This document shows, piece after piece, positions 37,801 to 49,544 of a DNA stretch of 64,000 bases. The DNA comes from Isoetes taiwanensis. Taxonomy: Eukaryota > Streptophyta > Lycopodiopsida > Isoetales > Isoetaceae. Where the stretch lies: NCBI GenBank assembly GCA_021234155.1, contig JAJEKV010000027.1, forward strand, positions 3,780,623 through 3,844,622, read 5' to 3'. The position numbers and the translations under genes were made by a program. Every line of letters begins with the position of its first letter. Position 1 is the stretch's first letter. The notes under the pieces were generated by a model. That model had not been told where the DNA came from. It worked only from the letters and a program-made list of their open reading frames with translations, and made no database searches.

Positions 37801-40800
37801 AATAAGGTGGACACATAAGCCTTCGTGTGTGGTCGGATGATTTGTGCATCTCAATTCAAAAATACACTTACTTACGTGCATGGTAGCGGAATCTGTAGAT
37901 GATACCATGTTGAAAATAAAATTCCGAGTGATATGGAATTTCTTTGTATCACGGTATGGGAAGGCACACATGATGGCCGAGGCTGGTATAGCAAGTTGTG
38001 GCTTGAAGCGGCGGAGAAAAAAAATAGCATGCCGGTGGCAGTCTGGCTGAAAACTTGTCGCAGTTTTAGGGGCCAAAGAGTGGACGTGAAAGGGTGTTTT
38101 GGGAGGTTGGAAAAGCAGGATGTGAGCGAGCGACAAGCATTCAATTGCAGGGCTTTACACAGCCTTTCGGCCGGATGCGATACGTAGTCAGCTATAAACC
38201 CGGCCAGATCCAACAAAGTTGCTATCGCAGAACCACTCTTGTGCTTTTGTGATGCTTGCATTAACTTCAATTGGTTGAATTGTGAACACATTAAACATTG
38301 TGGAGAATGGTCTCTAAAAGTTTTGGAACCCACGAGATCATATTGCCTCTCGTGTTGAAGCTGAAAATGATGTGGAAGTTTTTGTATCAGAAGGGGCGAG
38401 AGTGGTTTAGATGACCTTGTAGGCACGATTTATAGAGATGTATTTGTGTCTTTTGCAGCGCGGACAATGTGGAAGGTGTTTCATACTATATTCTCATGTG
38501 CACGAGGGAAAAGCATGCATTGGAAGAAGATTCAATTGATGACTATGGAAATATGAATACTCTGCTTGGCACTAGTGTCATTGAAAGGACAATATTATGA
38601 ACTAATCGGTACATACAATAAGTATAAAGCCTTCCTACTAAGAATGTTTTGGTACTGCGAGAATCGTGATTGGGTTGAGATCCCATTCAAAGAAAGTAAA
38701 ACACAATTTGAAGGGGGCAAGCAAAATTTCACTTGCGGATAAGTCATGAGACATTGTTATCACAACTTCAGCAATTGTAGATGACATGGACTAAAAGTCG
38801 AATCTGTAGTACTTTTCTGAAATATTGTAATACTTTGTTATAAGAACTGAAGAAGCTGAATTTGCCGAGGAAGTGCATTATGTACATCAATGTACATAAG
38901 ATGGCCTATGAATGTACATCTTATGTCTACATCATTGTACATTCGAAATCTTATAAAAATTTGTTAAGTGTAAAGTTGATTAGAATTGAACACAAGAAAG
39001 GATTGGTGCATAAACACTAAAATGGTTTTAGGTCATGGCAAAGATAAGAAATGGGCGAGTTTTCATGTACAAATGGTTGATATATTTATATATTGTGGAC
39101 ATAAATATAACACACCCAAAATGAGCATAGCTTCATAATTCATGACCAAGCTTCAAAATATGCGTTAGGAGCACATTATCTTATGACTATTGCATCATGT
39201 CTTCGGCCAGCGAGAATTTGAAGAGATATCCTCTAAGCGTGATCCCATGCGGTTTCACATAGCGCGTGCCAGCGGCAAACCTTTCCATCCCTACATAGCG
39301 CATCTTCGAGACCGCGTGCCTTCCCAAAAGGGTTGTGCAACAAGTGATTTCTTTGCCAATATACCTTTTCATAGTTTGCTGGATTCCTCATAATTTTCAA
39401 TTTGCTCGAAAGCCTTTTCCCAAAGGACGGCCATTATAGAAGATAATGGGTCCCCACAACCCTAGCCCTTGCGGCTTGTGTTGGTTTGTATTACCTGCAG
39501 GTGCAGCGAGAACTCTATCTGTGAAAAGTTTCTTAATAGTCTTTTGTGTTTCGATCCATTCATCTACAAAGCAAATGAAGATCACTTAGTATATACACAC
39601 TCATATAATTGTACCAATAAGAAGGACCCATTAAAATAAATTTTCAAGTGCAATGAACAAAACTTTGATACATATATTCACCAACATTTGGGTACATCAG
39701 TCAAAGTCTGTACCAGCAATGGGCCAGTCGAGGAGGCCAATAACATGATGTGAGTTTCTCTCCATTCCTTGCTCCATTATTGACTAAATTTAGGCAGCGA
39801 GAGGCACTAGGATTCTTTGCCATAGTTTGCCGGCAAAATCACATTCCACGCTCATTATGCCACTTATCTTTTGCATTGAATCATTGGATGCTCTTTCACA
39901 TAAACGCTATACCATCTTAGGCCATTTTGAATCCATTAAGCCATGGAATGAGCTCCATGACCAACAATCTGTCACTAGCTAATATGGGTGTCAAGAGAAA
40001 GGACATATGTAACTTCCTCTGATTCAAAATTAGTTTGTATCTTTAGATGGAAACCGATGAGCGTATGTCCATAGTACTTTCACGGGTACTCTTTCCATAC
40101 CACAGCTAATGGTTTCACAAACGAAAAGCCCCTTTTGAGGTTGATTGGGGTGTTTGTGTGGCAGTCAACAACATCTGGTACGTAAACAAACTTGACTTTA
40201 TGGAAAAAGCATCACAAATATGTTCACAATTGGTTGAAGATTTTTTAGAAGTGGGTAGAACCGGATATGGCAACATCAAACCCTTCTCATACAAATGCTA
40301 TGATGATGATGCTAACCACGGCTGTGATAAAAACACCATTTTCCTATATTAAATTGGAAATAATCTTTACGGATCGGTGGTATCTTGAGTTAATATTTTT
40401 CATTCTTGTGCACACTCTTGCCCAACCGCAATTTAAGTCAGATAACGAAACTTTCTCCTGAATTAGATGATTCACTGTCGGCAAGAAAACACTTGAGATT
40501 CACAATTTATAATTACATTTGAGGACACACAATTGAGAAAACACATTGATATTAATTACGATTGTTATTTGCCGCAGTGTAAGTGAGACAAATAAATTAA
40601 TTTTTCATTACTTATTGAGTACAAAGAAATTTCGGACGCCAGAAACCATACAAAACTGTAATTTACAAACAAGTCAAAGGGACTACATCTGCAGTAGCCA
40701 AGGAACAAAGCTGGCAACCCATATTCATCTGCGTAGCCTACCACAATTAATGCCTCCATTAGACTGATCCCTCCGTGACTTGGCATAGGCATGGTGAACC

Positions 40801-41819
40801 AAGCTGGGTGTCATCTTGCATGGTGCCTGAAATATTAGAGGACTATACCAACAAATAACTAATGGGAAAATAACATGTTCTACTTACAAAATGGAGCTTG
40901 GTACATTGCATCAACCCGCGACATCTATGGTGTTGTGCATGTAAGCCACAATGTACATGCAAGGGTTCTTTGGTACTAGTTTACGGCATTTTAGAGACGA
41001 GAACCGCGAGGGAGCATCAAGTTCTTCCTACCCATAGTTTAAGCTGTTGGATCCGAGCATCATGTTGTGATCCACAAACTTATGAAACACAAAAGAGTAC
41101 AATGTGAGAATAAATCAAGCATAGAATTGCAATATGAGAATAATCAAATCATAAAACCATGAGAAACTCATACTTACTTACGGACCACTTTGGGACGACA
41201 GATGGAAAGAGGCTTTTCATTGGACCCAGCGAGCACAAGAAGTATTGCCAATGCCACATTTGGGCCTTGCGAAATTGGAACAAATATGTATTGGCATCTT
41301 TGCAATCAAATGCCATCAGCCTTCCTTTATGTTAGTGTTACGTGCATACACTTTGTTCTTGAGGAATTAAAATTACCGGAAGGTGTGCGGTCGAACGTAA
41401 AAACTTGTGTTTCCAATGGGATGGAAAATTTGCTACAAAAGAGTGCACGCACACAAATCCGAGATTATATTAATACATAAGATGAGTGACTTAGGGAATG
41501 AAATATAACATAAATATGTTGAAATGCCTAGCCTACCTCCATAGACATCCTACCATCTTAGAGGTCAAGTCCGACTTCGGCCCGAGAACACAAATCCAGC
41601 ATCACTTTGAAAGATAGAAGTGCGAGGCTTAGGAGGGCGATCCCTATAAAGAGTGGTCGGAACCAACACTTTTGATGGGGTTCACTAAAGCGTACAAGGG
41701 AAACAACAGCATTAGCAAAGAATATATCTATTGTAATCAATTGTATATTACTCATGTAAATTCATCTGTTTGACATCTTAAATTTCTTTGCACCTTATTT
41801 GTTATCACATCAATATTTG

Positions 41820-44512
41820 CTTTAGATCCTCTTCCTCTTAGGTTTCGACTTCCGAGGAAGAGGATCGGGATCGGCTTCCTTCAGGCACGTGATGGGTATA
41901 CTATGTACAAAAAATGTGGTTAATTACCGTCACGAGATGTTTAACAAAATTAGTTCATCTTGGACATACTCTTTCTAGGTGGTGGTGGCACTTTTTTTGC
42001 ACGGAGATTTTCTTTTGAGGAGGACATTTTTTTGTTCTTTGGAGATTTTTGCTGTTTTTTCAGCACACGGAGTGCCATCACCGGCATTCTTTTTGCCTCC
42101 TCTTTGGAGTGGACTCAACTACCAGCTTCGGCTTCCTCTTCCTGGTATCTCTGGGTTAAATCTGGATCTGTGTCTTGTAGCTATTAGCATGCTTGAGGTC
42201 AGGCTGGGACTGCCAGAGATGATCTTTGAGGCAATTTGAGATCTTTCTTAGCTTCTCCAATTTAATTTAGCACTTGTTGTTGAAAGATTTACTACATTGC
42301 GGCGGAGTCATTGAAGGCTCACACTTTGCCTGCTTTTGGCTTTTCTCAGAAGTGCCATCCTCTCAATTTCCTCAACTTCACTTTTGTATTCGGCGAGCAA
42401 CATTTGCGGTGTTCTAATGCATGCTTGAAAATATCATTGGTGATCTGGGCTAGAAAGGTAGAGGTCTGGTCGGAGTGCGCTTATTATGCTTAGTAAAATA
42501 CATGAAAGTCGTCACGGTAAACAAAAGAACATCAGCCATTAAAGGCATACGGGATAGGAGCGGCCTCATCTGCAAACAAACAAATGATCTAAATTTCAAT
42601 GAACATAAAAAGAACATGAAAGCGAATTTAATGAAATATATGGTACATCACATGGCATGTACATTTCATGTACATAGAATGTACCAAATGTAAGTAATAA
42701 CTACATTTAACTATAGCCAAATATTGCATGTACATGTTCCTCAATAATACATAAGGTACATCAATACTTTTGAATGTACAGCACGATGTACCCCGGATAT
42801 ACCAATTATCCGGTTAGGGAATGTAGATCTATGCCAGCAACATATAATGTAAAAAATGCATACTTATGAATCCATCTCTGAGATGCACTCTAAAAGATAA
42901 ATAAATGCTTGCACATCTGACTGAGATGCTTAGACTCCATTAGAGACATGTACAAGCTGATACAACTACTTACGGTCCAAGCTCAAAAATAAGCATCAAT
43001 AAACAAGCAAATATATGTCTATGTACCTACGCTTCTACAGGATGTACACTAAAAGTGCTCATGTACAAGGAATAGCAATGCAGAAAGCCATACATGTAGA
43101 ACTATGCGGTCTAATAACAAATATGAATGAAGAAATATAAGTTTAAGTAGTTGGAAGCAATTGCATGCCTTTCACGGCGAAACCAAGGTACGGTTGGGGC
43201 CTAACCCTCATCCCGGATGCGGCAACATGCAATTACGTCTTTCATGGACGGATAACACAAGCGGAAGGGCAATAGCATCTCACGCATGGAGCTAGCAGCA
43301 ACAAACCCGGTTGCCAAAGCCTTAGCCTACTTGGTACATGAAGCCCAGTGATGACTCTATAGAGTAGCTCCTACTGAGGTAGGGCCTGGTCTGAGAACAA
43401 TGAGTCTGCTCTCCCATGAAATCCAAAATACGTGAATGCCTTTCACGAAGACAATTCAAATGCAATTAAGTTTTCCTTTGCTTGTTCGAGTGAGATTTCA
43501 TGCCTTTTCAATGTCTTTAGTTGCTTCTGCCAAACCAATTTCTAGCTTAGAAAGTGTTTAAATTTCTTTATCATGTCTACTCTTAACAAGTCTTCCAACT
43601 TGTACTTCAACACTCAGAACATATGACATTTCGGCGGGGATCACGGGACAATTTGTCAAATTCACATTTTGTCTCATCTATTTTTAAGCGGATCTGCTGA
43701 GATCTTCGAGGATAACATATCCTTTCTACCCTCAATCCGGCTGATGACCTTCAATGCATCCCTCCTTTTTTTTCTTCAGTGCTTCTACTTCATTCAATAG
43801 GTTAGTTTCTCCTCCAACCCATGCTTAAGTAGCGCTTTATTGTGTCAACGATCTATAGAATAACCGGGGCTCTAATATTACGGCAATCGATATCTGACAT
43901 TAGTTGAGGATTTTGTTGCTTAGGGTCCTCTGTAGCGTACAGGCGAGGGTTTTGGCAAGATCGCGGCGGTCTAACCCGTCCATCCAATCAACAAGCGTCC
44001 TTCAGAAGTGAAACCGTAACAAGCAAAAATAGGGTTGAAATATAATGGTTTTGTAGCTTTGTTTCTTGCCATAAACAATTCATAATATTTAAAAATCATC
44101 TTTCAAAATGGATTCGGGTTTACCACTTCGCCCGAATCCTAAAATTAAATTTTTTTCCCAAGGGCTTCCGCATACCTCGTTCATAACCATCTCTAGGTTG
44201 GGTATGTGGGCCTCTGCATGTTTTCTCCGCGAGGAGGTCTTTGGCTTGGATCACCTCCCGGAGACTTAGCGTAAACTCCTTGGAGGTAGATTGCTTGCGG
44301 AAGCAGCGGCATCTTGCTTGGGGGCGTGGTGATGAGCAAGCACTCATGCAGGGAGGCGTTTTGGGGCCATAGCTAGATGAAGAAGTGCGTGTCCGAATCA
44401 AGCGGCGAGAGAAAAGCGGCGGAGGATAGTGAGCGAGAGGCGGCAAGAAAGAATTTGGGGAAGAATTCCAAAATCCGATAATTCTTGAGGTTGAAGAGTA
44501 GTGGATAGCCAT
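41820..44512 (-). pseudogene. Broken minus-strand gene inside insertion 2, unrecognised
   Basis: An ATG at 44,512 opens a 130-residue frame rich in Ser, Pro and Arg. Much further left, 42,020-42,160 reads as a Lys/Ser-rich segment and 41,825-41,870 as a basic terminus ending KSKPKRKRI before a stop, like a nuclear localisation signal. Pieces on the same strand near 40,080-40,170 and 39,960-40,060 also look coding-derived. I cannot identify a family or join exons safely. Confidence 0.25.
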
Positions 44513-44633
44513 TAATCATGGCGATTTACTAGCTGGTCATGATGACGATTATTCCAAAAAATGTGCATTACGGTACATATGTATATGTACAAAAAGGGCC
44601 TACATTTATAGACACCCTTTCATGCTTTTACCC

Positions 44634-44982
44634 TCAAAGGCAATGAGGAAAACTATTCACGGAGCTCCACCCAGCCTAAGAGGAGAGCATCTCGTTATAG
44701 CTTTGGCACCGTAGCACTTAGGGAAATAAGGAAGTAACCGAAATACGAGGGATTCTTGCCTCACGGAAACTTTCCTTCCGGCGTTTGCTCAGAGATTGCT
44801 CAAGAGTTTAAAGGCGGATCTCAGTTTTGAACTCATGGAAATTTCTGCTTACTCAGAAGCTGACGAAGCCTATTTGGTGGCCCTCTTGGCGATGCAAATT
44901 TATGTGCTATCCATGCTAGCGGTAGCGATAATGACAAAGGACCTTGGTAGCCGCGCGGATCGTGGGGAGCGGCTTGCGTGAC
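44634..44982 (+). pseudogene. Gene A remnant, 3' part with histone H3 core
   Basis: After insertion 2 the gypsy gene resumes. The block [10 protein letters not shown] is encoded near 44,709, EIAQEF near 44,790-44,815, EAYLVAL near 44,866, and the end of the H3 fold near 44,910-44,982, where IMTKDLG and a following ERLA parallel IMTKDLQ and GERP of the complete copy. Indels break the frame at least four times. This shows that the histone domain was already part of the element when this copy inserted. Confidence 0.85.
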
Positions 44983-45221
44983 TATGTAAAACTCTTTTAT
45001 TTTTGTATGTATGTATCGATATATTAATATGAATCTGTTTGACTGCTATTCCAACTGTGATTTTCTTTCTTTTATGTATGTATATTAAAAAAATATATAT
45101 AATAAAAAATAATTAGTTGGCCTCGAGCGTGCTTCGGAGGTTTAAAGTAACATTCGCTTTAGGGTTTTTCATTCATTTCTTATTCCTTCGTTTTCTTCCC
45201 TCCTCCTATTTTTCGTCGGCA

Positions 45222-47320
45222 ATGGTTAGCGTTTGGCATGGTACATGGGAGGGAAGCGATTGAATCTCCAGATTCCATACCCTCTTTTGGATTCCCGTAT
45301 TTAACACGGTGTAAAGTGGAGCCTTACTCCTGACAACATGCGGGCACCTACGATTATGACACCTTCTAGAGTTTTATGATGAGAAATCACCTTTGCTTGA
45401 GAGTTTTGGAGAAGCGCCTCAACCCTATCTCCATAGGGATATCTTGAGGAGCACATGTTTGGGGATGACCGTCACCCGTTATGATATTCTTAAGGGCATT
45501 GTCCCGGGCGTGCTAACTTGCCGTATTGATTGTGGCTCTAGCGAGGCGTACTGAGGCCCGGTTGCCCTTGCCTTATCATGGATAGGTATGTTGAAGTCGC
45601 AGGCTGCGGCCTTAGAGCAAGCCAAGTCCCCACTTCCCCGGATCTGAGGAGGATGGCGGATAAGCTATCTTTGAGCTTTTAGCCAAGATGCGGAAGGAAT
45701 TGGCCACCCGGAAGCCTTTACCTGCGTAGTAAGGGCTGGCTGTAATGAAGCAAGCTCCTTCCTACTATAAAGGTTGGGGATCAAGATTACCCCCTTTCTT
45801 GGCGGCATTCAATGGGCATATCGGCTATATAGCCAATAAGGGCAAGCAAAGAAGCGGCTCATCTCCTCATGAGCTGGTAGAGTATTGTCGAGGTGAGAAC
45901 GACTTCGCCGATTATTCTCGGCAGATACATGTGCGAAGATACACCAGCGCTCAACTATCGGCCTCTTGATGTTACAGGCCTATCCCATACCTTTGCTATC
46001 GCTACGGCGTTAATGATTGAGTACTCGAGTCCTCAATTCTGAATCGGCTTTTCCGCGCTACGACATTCCCAACATCAACGATGTAAATGCGTCAAAAGAT
46101 CGAAGGCGACTTAGCTTATCGGAGGATCATGTGGTGAAGAGGCCAGTATGCTTTCCGGGAGGAGAAAGATTTTGCTATGGAAGGCCCCAAAGCACGATGC
46201 GGGTGAAGCTGTTTAACCCATCAAGCATTTGCGGGATTGAAATGCCATATTACCCGGTTCTTCTTGTGGAAGCTTCCGCGAGCAAGCGAAGTCCTCTTCT
46301 TTGCTAAAGCAATTGCACACGAAGCGGTACGTATGAGCGCAGGGCACTTTCTACGGCCAAGCGGCCATAGAGATTGCCCACCAACCTCGGCGGAGTCATC
46401 ACGGTGAATGCGTGATCTAGCCATTGATGTTTGACCATCGGTTCTTGGATGAACATGAGTCTGTTGGTTGCAGCGCCATTGGCTACAAATGTTCCACGAG
46501 AGATAAGCTTCATCCAGGCTGCCTCATGTCCCGATTTAACCTAGTGTGCTACTCTGTGGCCACGACCCGAGGCGACTTTTTGACACCCAAGCACAAGATG
46601 TGGAAGAGATTAGGCCTCTTAGTTCTAGATTTTATCGAACAATTGTATCAGTTTTAAGTAGTTTTGATTGGCGTACCTTTAGTAAGGCATCCACGCAATT
46701 CATGTACTATTTTCTTATATATATTGAGGATATCTCCTTATATTTTTCTTGTACTGATGAAAACCATTGAATTGTCTTTTTCCTTCAATGCTTATCTCTC
46801 TTCCTTAAAGTTGGGGTATAAGAAAAATTGTTCAATGTATATATATTCATTCTTGCCACCTTTAGACGAGGACTCGAAGAATATGAAGAAAGAATCAGGC
46901 CGGATAGCGGAAGGGATGATCGGGCCTCACAGAGCGAGTTCGCGACCCAGCGATATGGGGAGTACCGGAGCGAGGCGGTGATTATGAGATGAACCCATAG
47001 AGGCGAGAAGAGCCCTATGATTCAGAAAGGGGTTGGAAGTAATTAGCATTCTGGAGAGCGGGCCTTTGAGGATGCGAAGCAAACTCTTAGATGCACATGG
47101 GACTATTGAGACATGACAAGGCATGAAGCTTTCTTGATGCCAATGATCACTGTGGCGAGATTTTTCTGTATGCGCTAAGGAGGCTCTTTTCGAAAATCTC
47201 GCTATCCATTAGCCCACATCACGACTACCAACCTATTATCATCGGTGCGCTTCACAAACTGAGTGGTACGTAGCGTCGAGTGTTAACTACTGCGATCTTG
47301 TACCCGCTTTGCGAACCGAT
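45222..47320 (+). pseudogene. Gene B remnant (H2B/H2A-like region)
   Basis: The inverse counterpart of 54,022-56,115. Recognisable blocks are the start near WHGTWE, PQPYLHRDIL near 45,420, YDILKGIV near 45,482, IANKGKQ near 45,829 and EYCRGENDFADYS near 45,885 (H2B-like zone), the acidic linker near 46,060, AKAIAHEA near 46,305 (H2A-like zone), the intron-like stretch at 46,630-46,860, and finally the LEVI, RAFED and LRRLF-type blocks to 47,320. Many indels are present, some perhaps not biological. Confidence 0.8.
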
Positions 47321-47324
47321 CCTT

Positions 47325-48925
47325 TGTGGCTTCGGCCGGTATACTCGACCCCGGCCGTATACATCTGAGGACTTTCCCCTCCCGCGGCGACCATCTGCGC
47401 CATGGCGTTTCAGTCTATCGGGGCCATCTATAGAAAGATGCGAGTGAAGAGTTTCTGAGGAGGTGTCATTACGGCCCATACCTTCAATGGGACTCGTGTG
47501 AAGAAGCGTGAATACATGTTAGCGCACAGCGCCAAATCATATATATATATATATAAGTAACCACCGCGAAAGGTGGCACATCCATCAAGTACCACGGCAA
47601 AAGAATATGCATCTATAAGGAAAACACCCCAAACCCGGAGTTCTACCCGGTTGAGACTCTGTGAGGATAAGAAGCGGCGGCACCGGTCTCAGAATCAGCG
47701 AGGCCAGTATAACTGGCGTTAGGCATAGAAACGATGGCTAAAGGTTGTCCCTCCCATCCGCCCCTCACATTGCACACTTTGCGGTGGGTGATTGCCTTGT
47801 GGCTTGCGCTACGCTTATGCGAGCAGACTCAAGGTATCACCCTCTGACACCTACTCGAGTTCATGGCATACGGTCCGGCGAAGCGAGGTCAAAAGGAAGA
47901 ATACCTTCCCGGGGATCCGCGGTAGTTCCATGTGGGTGAGCTAGAGAAATCGTGCCGCGTCGGCGACCCGCATCCGTACCCGACATACTCACCTAAATCT
48001 ACTCAAAGTGCAAGGTGCTTACATATGGGTCACACCTGCACACCCGAGGGAGTGTGAGACCCGCCTGCCCGGCCCCTCACGTGACCAGCTGCTCGGGGCC
48101 TAGCCCAGCTGGCCAAGTCTCATGAGCCTTTTATGTTAGGTGCAAGACCCCCACCCCCACTTCACCATGCGTCCCTTCTAGAATTTTAAGCCATTCCATA
48201 GCATCGACGTGTCTCTTGTACCTGAGCATAAGTAATGGGAAATCTGAGGATCATCCTAGGAGCATTCTACTACATATGGCTGAGAGGTCTCTACCCCCAT
48301 AATTTCCCCCATTTCGAGTAATACTATACAAAAGAACTATCAATCCATCGCTAGAGCAAGACCGAATGAGAAATAAAAGAACTCAACTTTGCAAACAAGG
48401 GGTTGGTTCCTACAAGTAAAACACGAGAGAGAAACGAGGAAGAAATAAACACTACAAGTGCTTAGCAGTACCTAGAATTCTCAAGTTATACTGCTATAGC
48501 CACCCACACGAGTTCTGCTTTGGACCCGTTTGTCATTTGGTGCTTCCATCTTCCTTGGACTTGGTGCTACGTACGGCTACGGAGGGTAAAGGTGCTTGGC
48601 AAGGTGGGCGCTCAGCTCCTGCTCCTCCTGATTGATTATGGGAGACAATTTAGGGGTAGGGGTCAAGTTGACAGCCCAATTTGGAAGTCCCCATGCTGGC
48701 CAATTAATTTAGGCCAGGTGGCGCCTTCCCAAAGCATTAATTAGCTTAATTAACCCACTTAATATTAATCCCTAAATTATAGGTTATTATCTTTAATGAT
48801 TAAATTCTAATTTAATCCCTTTTAGGTCAACCCCCTAGGTTACAATACCCCATGGTGGCATACCTTTGCTGGGTGACGTGTCAGTATATTTATACATATA
48901 CCGTATAAATACCTGGAACGTCACA
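47325..48925 (-). repeat. 3' LTR of the minus-strand copy
   Basis: TG at 47,325 and CA at 48,925, about 1.6 kb, aligned end to end with 58,337-59,951. The right ~340 bp (from 48,589) differ from the other LTR by only a handful of transitions, mostly at CpG, while the rest differs by frequent indels centred on CAG and CTG. An AT dinucleotide run lies at 47,538-47,556. Confidence 0.9.
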
Positions 48926-48938
48926 TTCTTCCCCCCTT
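48926..48938 (-). other. Polypurine tract
   Basis: In element orientation AAGGGGGGAAGAA lies immediately before the TGTGACG start of the 3' LTR. This is the expected plus-strand priming site for reverse transcription and fixes both the LTR edge and the element's orientation. Confidence 0.9.
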
Positions 48939-49544
48939 AGAAATAATGCTGTCCTCAGCATTGAGGTTAGTTAATGAGAAGTATACTTAAGAAAGGAAGA
49001 TAATGCATTATTTTGGTAGTAATAATATAAGTTGAAAATATAACATTGAAGTTGAAAATATAACAAAGTGTAAGCACCAAGGTGCATTTTTACAACTTAT
49101 CATCAGAAAAAAAAGTTTAAGGGCTAAAGTCCCATTTCAAACATGATAAACAACGAAAATTGACACATGTAGACCAAACGGATCTGGAAAAGTCGGGTCA
49201 TCAGCAACCCTCTATACATGGGCAGGTCACGAACTGCTCACTGGCCTGCACATGTCAATATATCAGTATATATCAATACTATAATTAGATTGTGGTTGAA
49301 GGGACCACCCCCCTATAATAAATAAAAGAAAACCATATCTACAAGGGAACCTATCATGTCTATAGTTTGCAATTCATTGCGGCATAAGGAATGGTCTAGT
49401 TCCCATTATAGCCGAGATGAACGCAGTCTATCAACTATATGCTTTCCAAGCAATTCGCGGTCATGTCCACATTGACAATATACCACGTCCTAGAGAACAC
49501 ATAGGTGATCCCATCATCGGTAACTATTATTACTTACGATGCAT
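48939..49544 (-). other. 3' untranslated stretch between pol and polypurine tract
   Basis: About 0.6 kb after the pol stop codon with no coding frame of note. A region of this length is usual in plant chromoviruses. Confidence 0.6.

Larger units (their letters stand above)
35387..44633. mobile_element. Insertion 2, probable DNA transposon (9.2 kb)
   Basis: The host sequence is gene A of the gypsy element, continuous in the complete copy at about 56,690. The insert starts GGGTAATGCATTAC and ends TTTTACCC; read inward, both ends share GGGTAA, ATAAATG and an AGGCC/GGCC-TTTTTGT block, so they look like imperfect terminal inverted repeats. Flanks resemble each other (CAAAAAGCATGAA and CAAAGGCAATGAG), suggesting a target duplication near 9-12 bp, as in Mutator-like elements. 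Clusters of GTACAT occur near both ends and inside. A transposase was not recognised. Confidence 0.5.
26349..47324 (+). mobile_element. Histone-carrying gypsy element, plus-strand copy, interrupted and 3'-truncated
   Basis: Relative to the complete minus-strand copy this is its inverted partner. It has an LTR (26,349-27,925), a primer binding site remnant, a GC-rich leader repeat, then the two extra genes (34,361-35,386 plus 44,634-44,982, and 45,222-47,320). It stops at a position equivalent to about 54,010, before gag. Two insertions interrupt it, one in the leader and one inside the H3 tail region. No gag or pol follows; the next base (47,325) is the 3' LTR of the minus copy. Confidence 0.85.

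Noticed and set aside
37872..38426. 184-residue minus-strand frame in insertion 2
   Set aside because: No motif or family resemblance, and an overlapping plus-strand reading shows the only transposase-like words. Treated as chance in transposon sequence.
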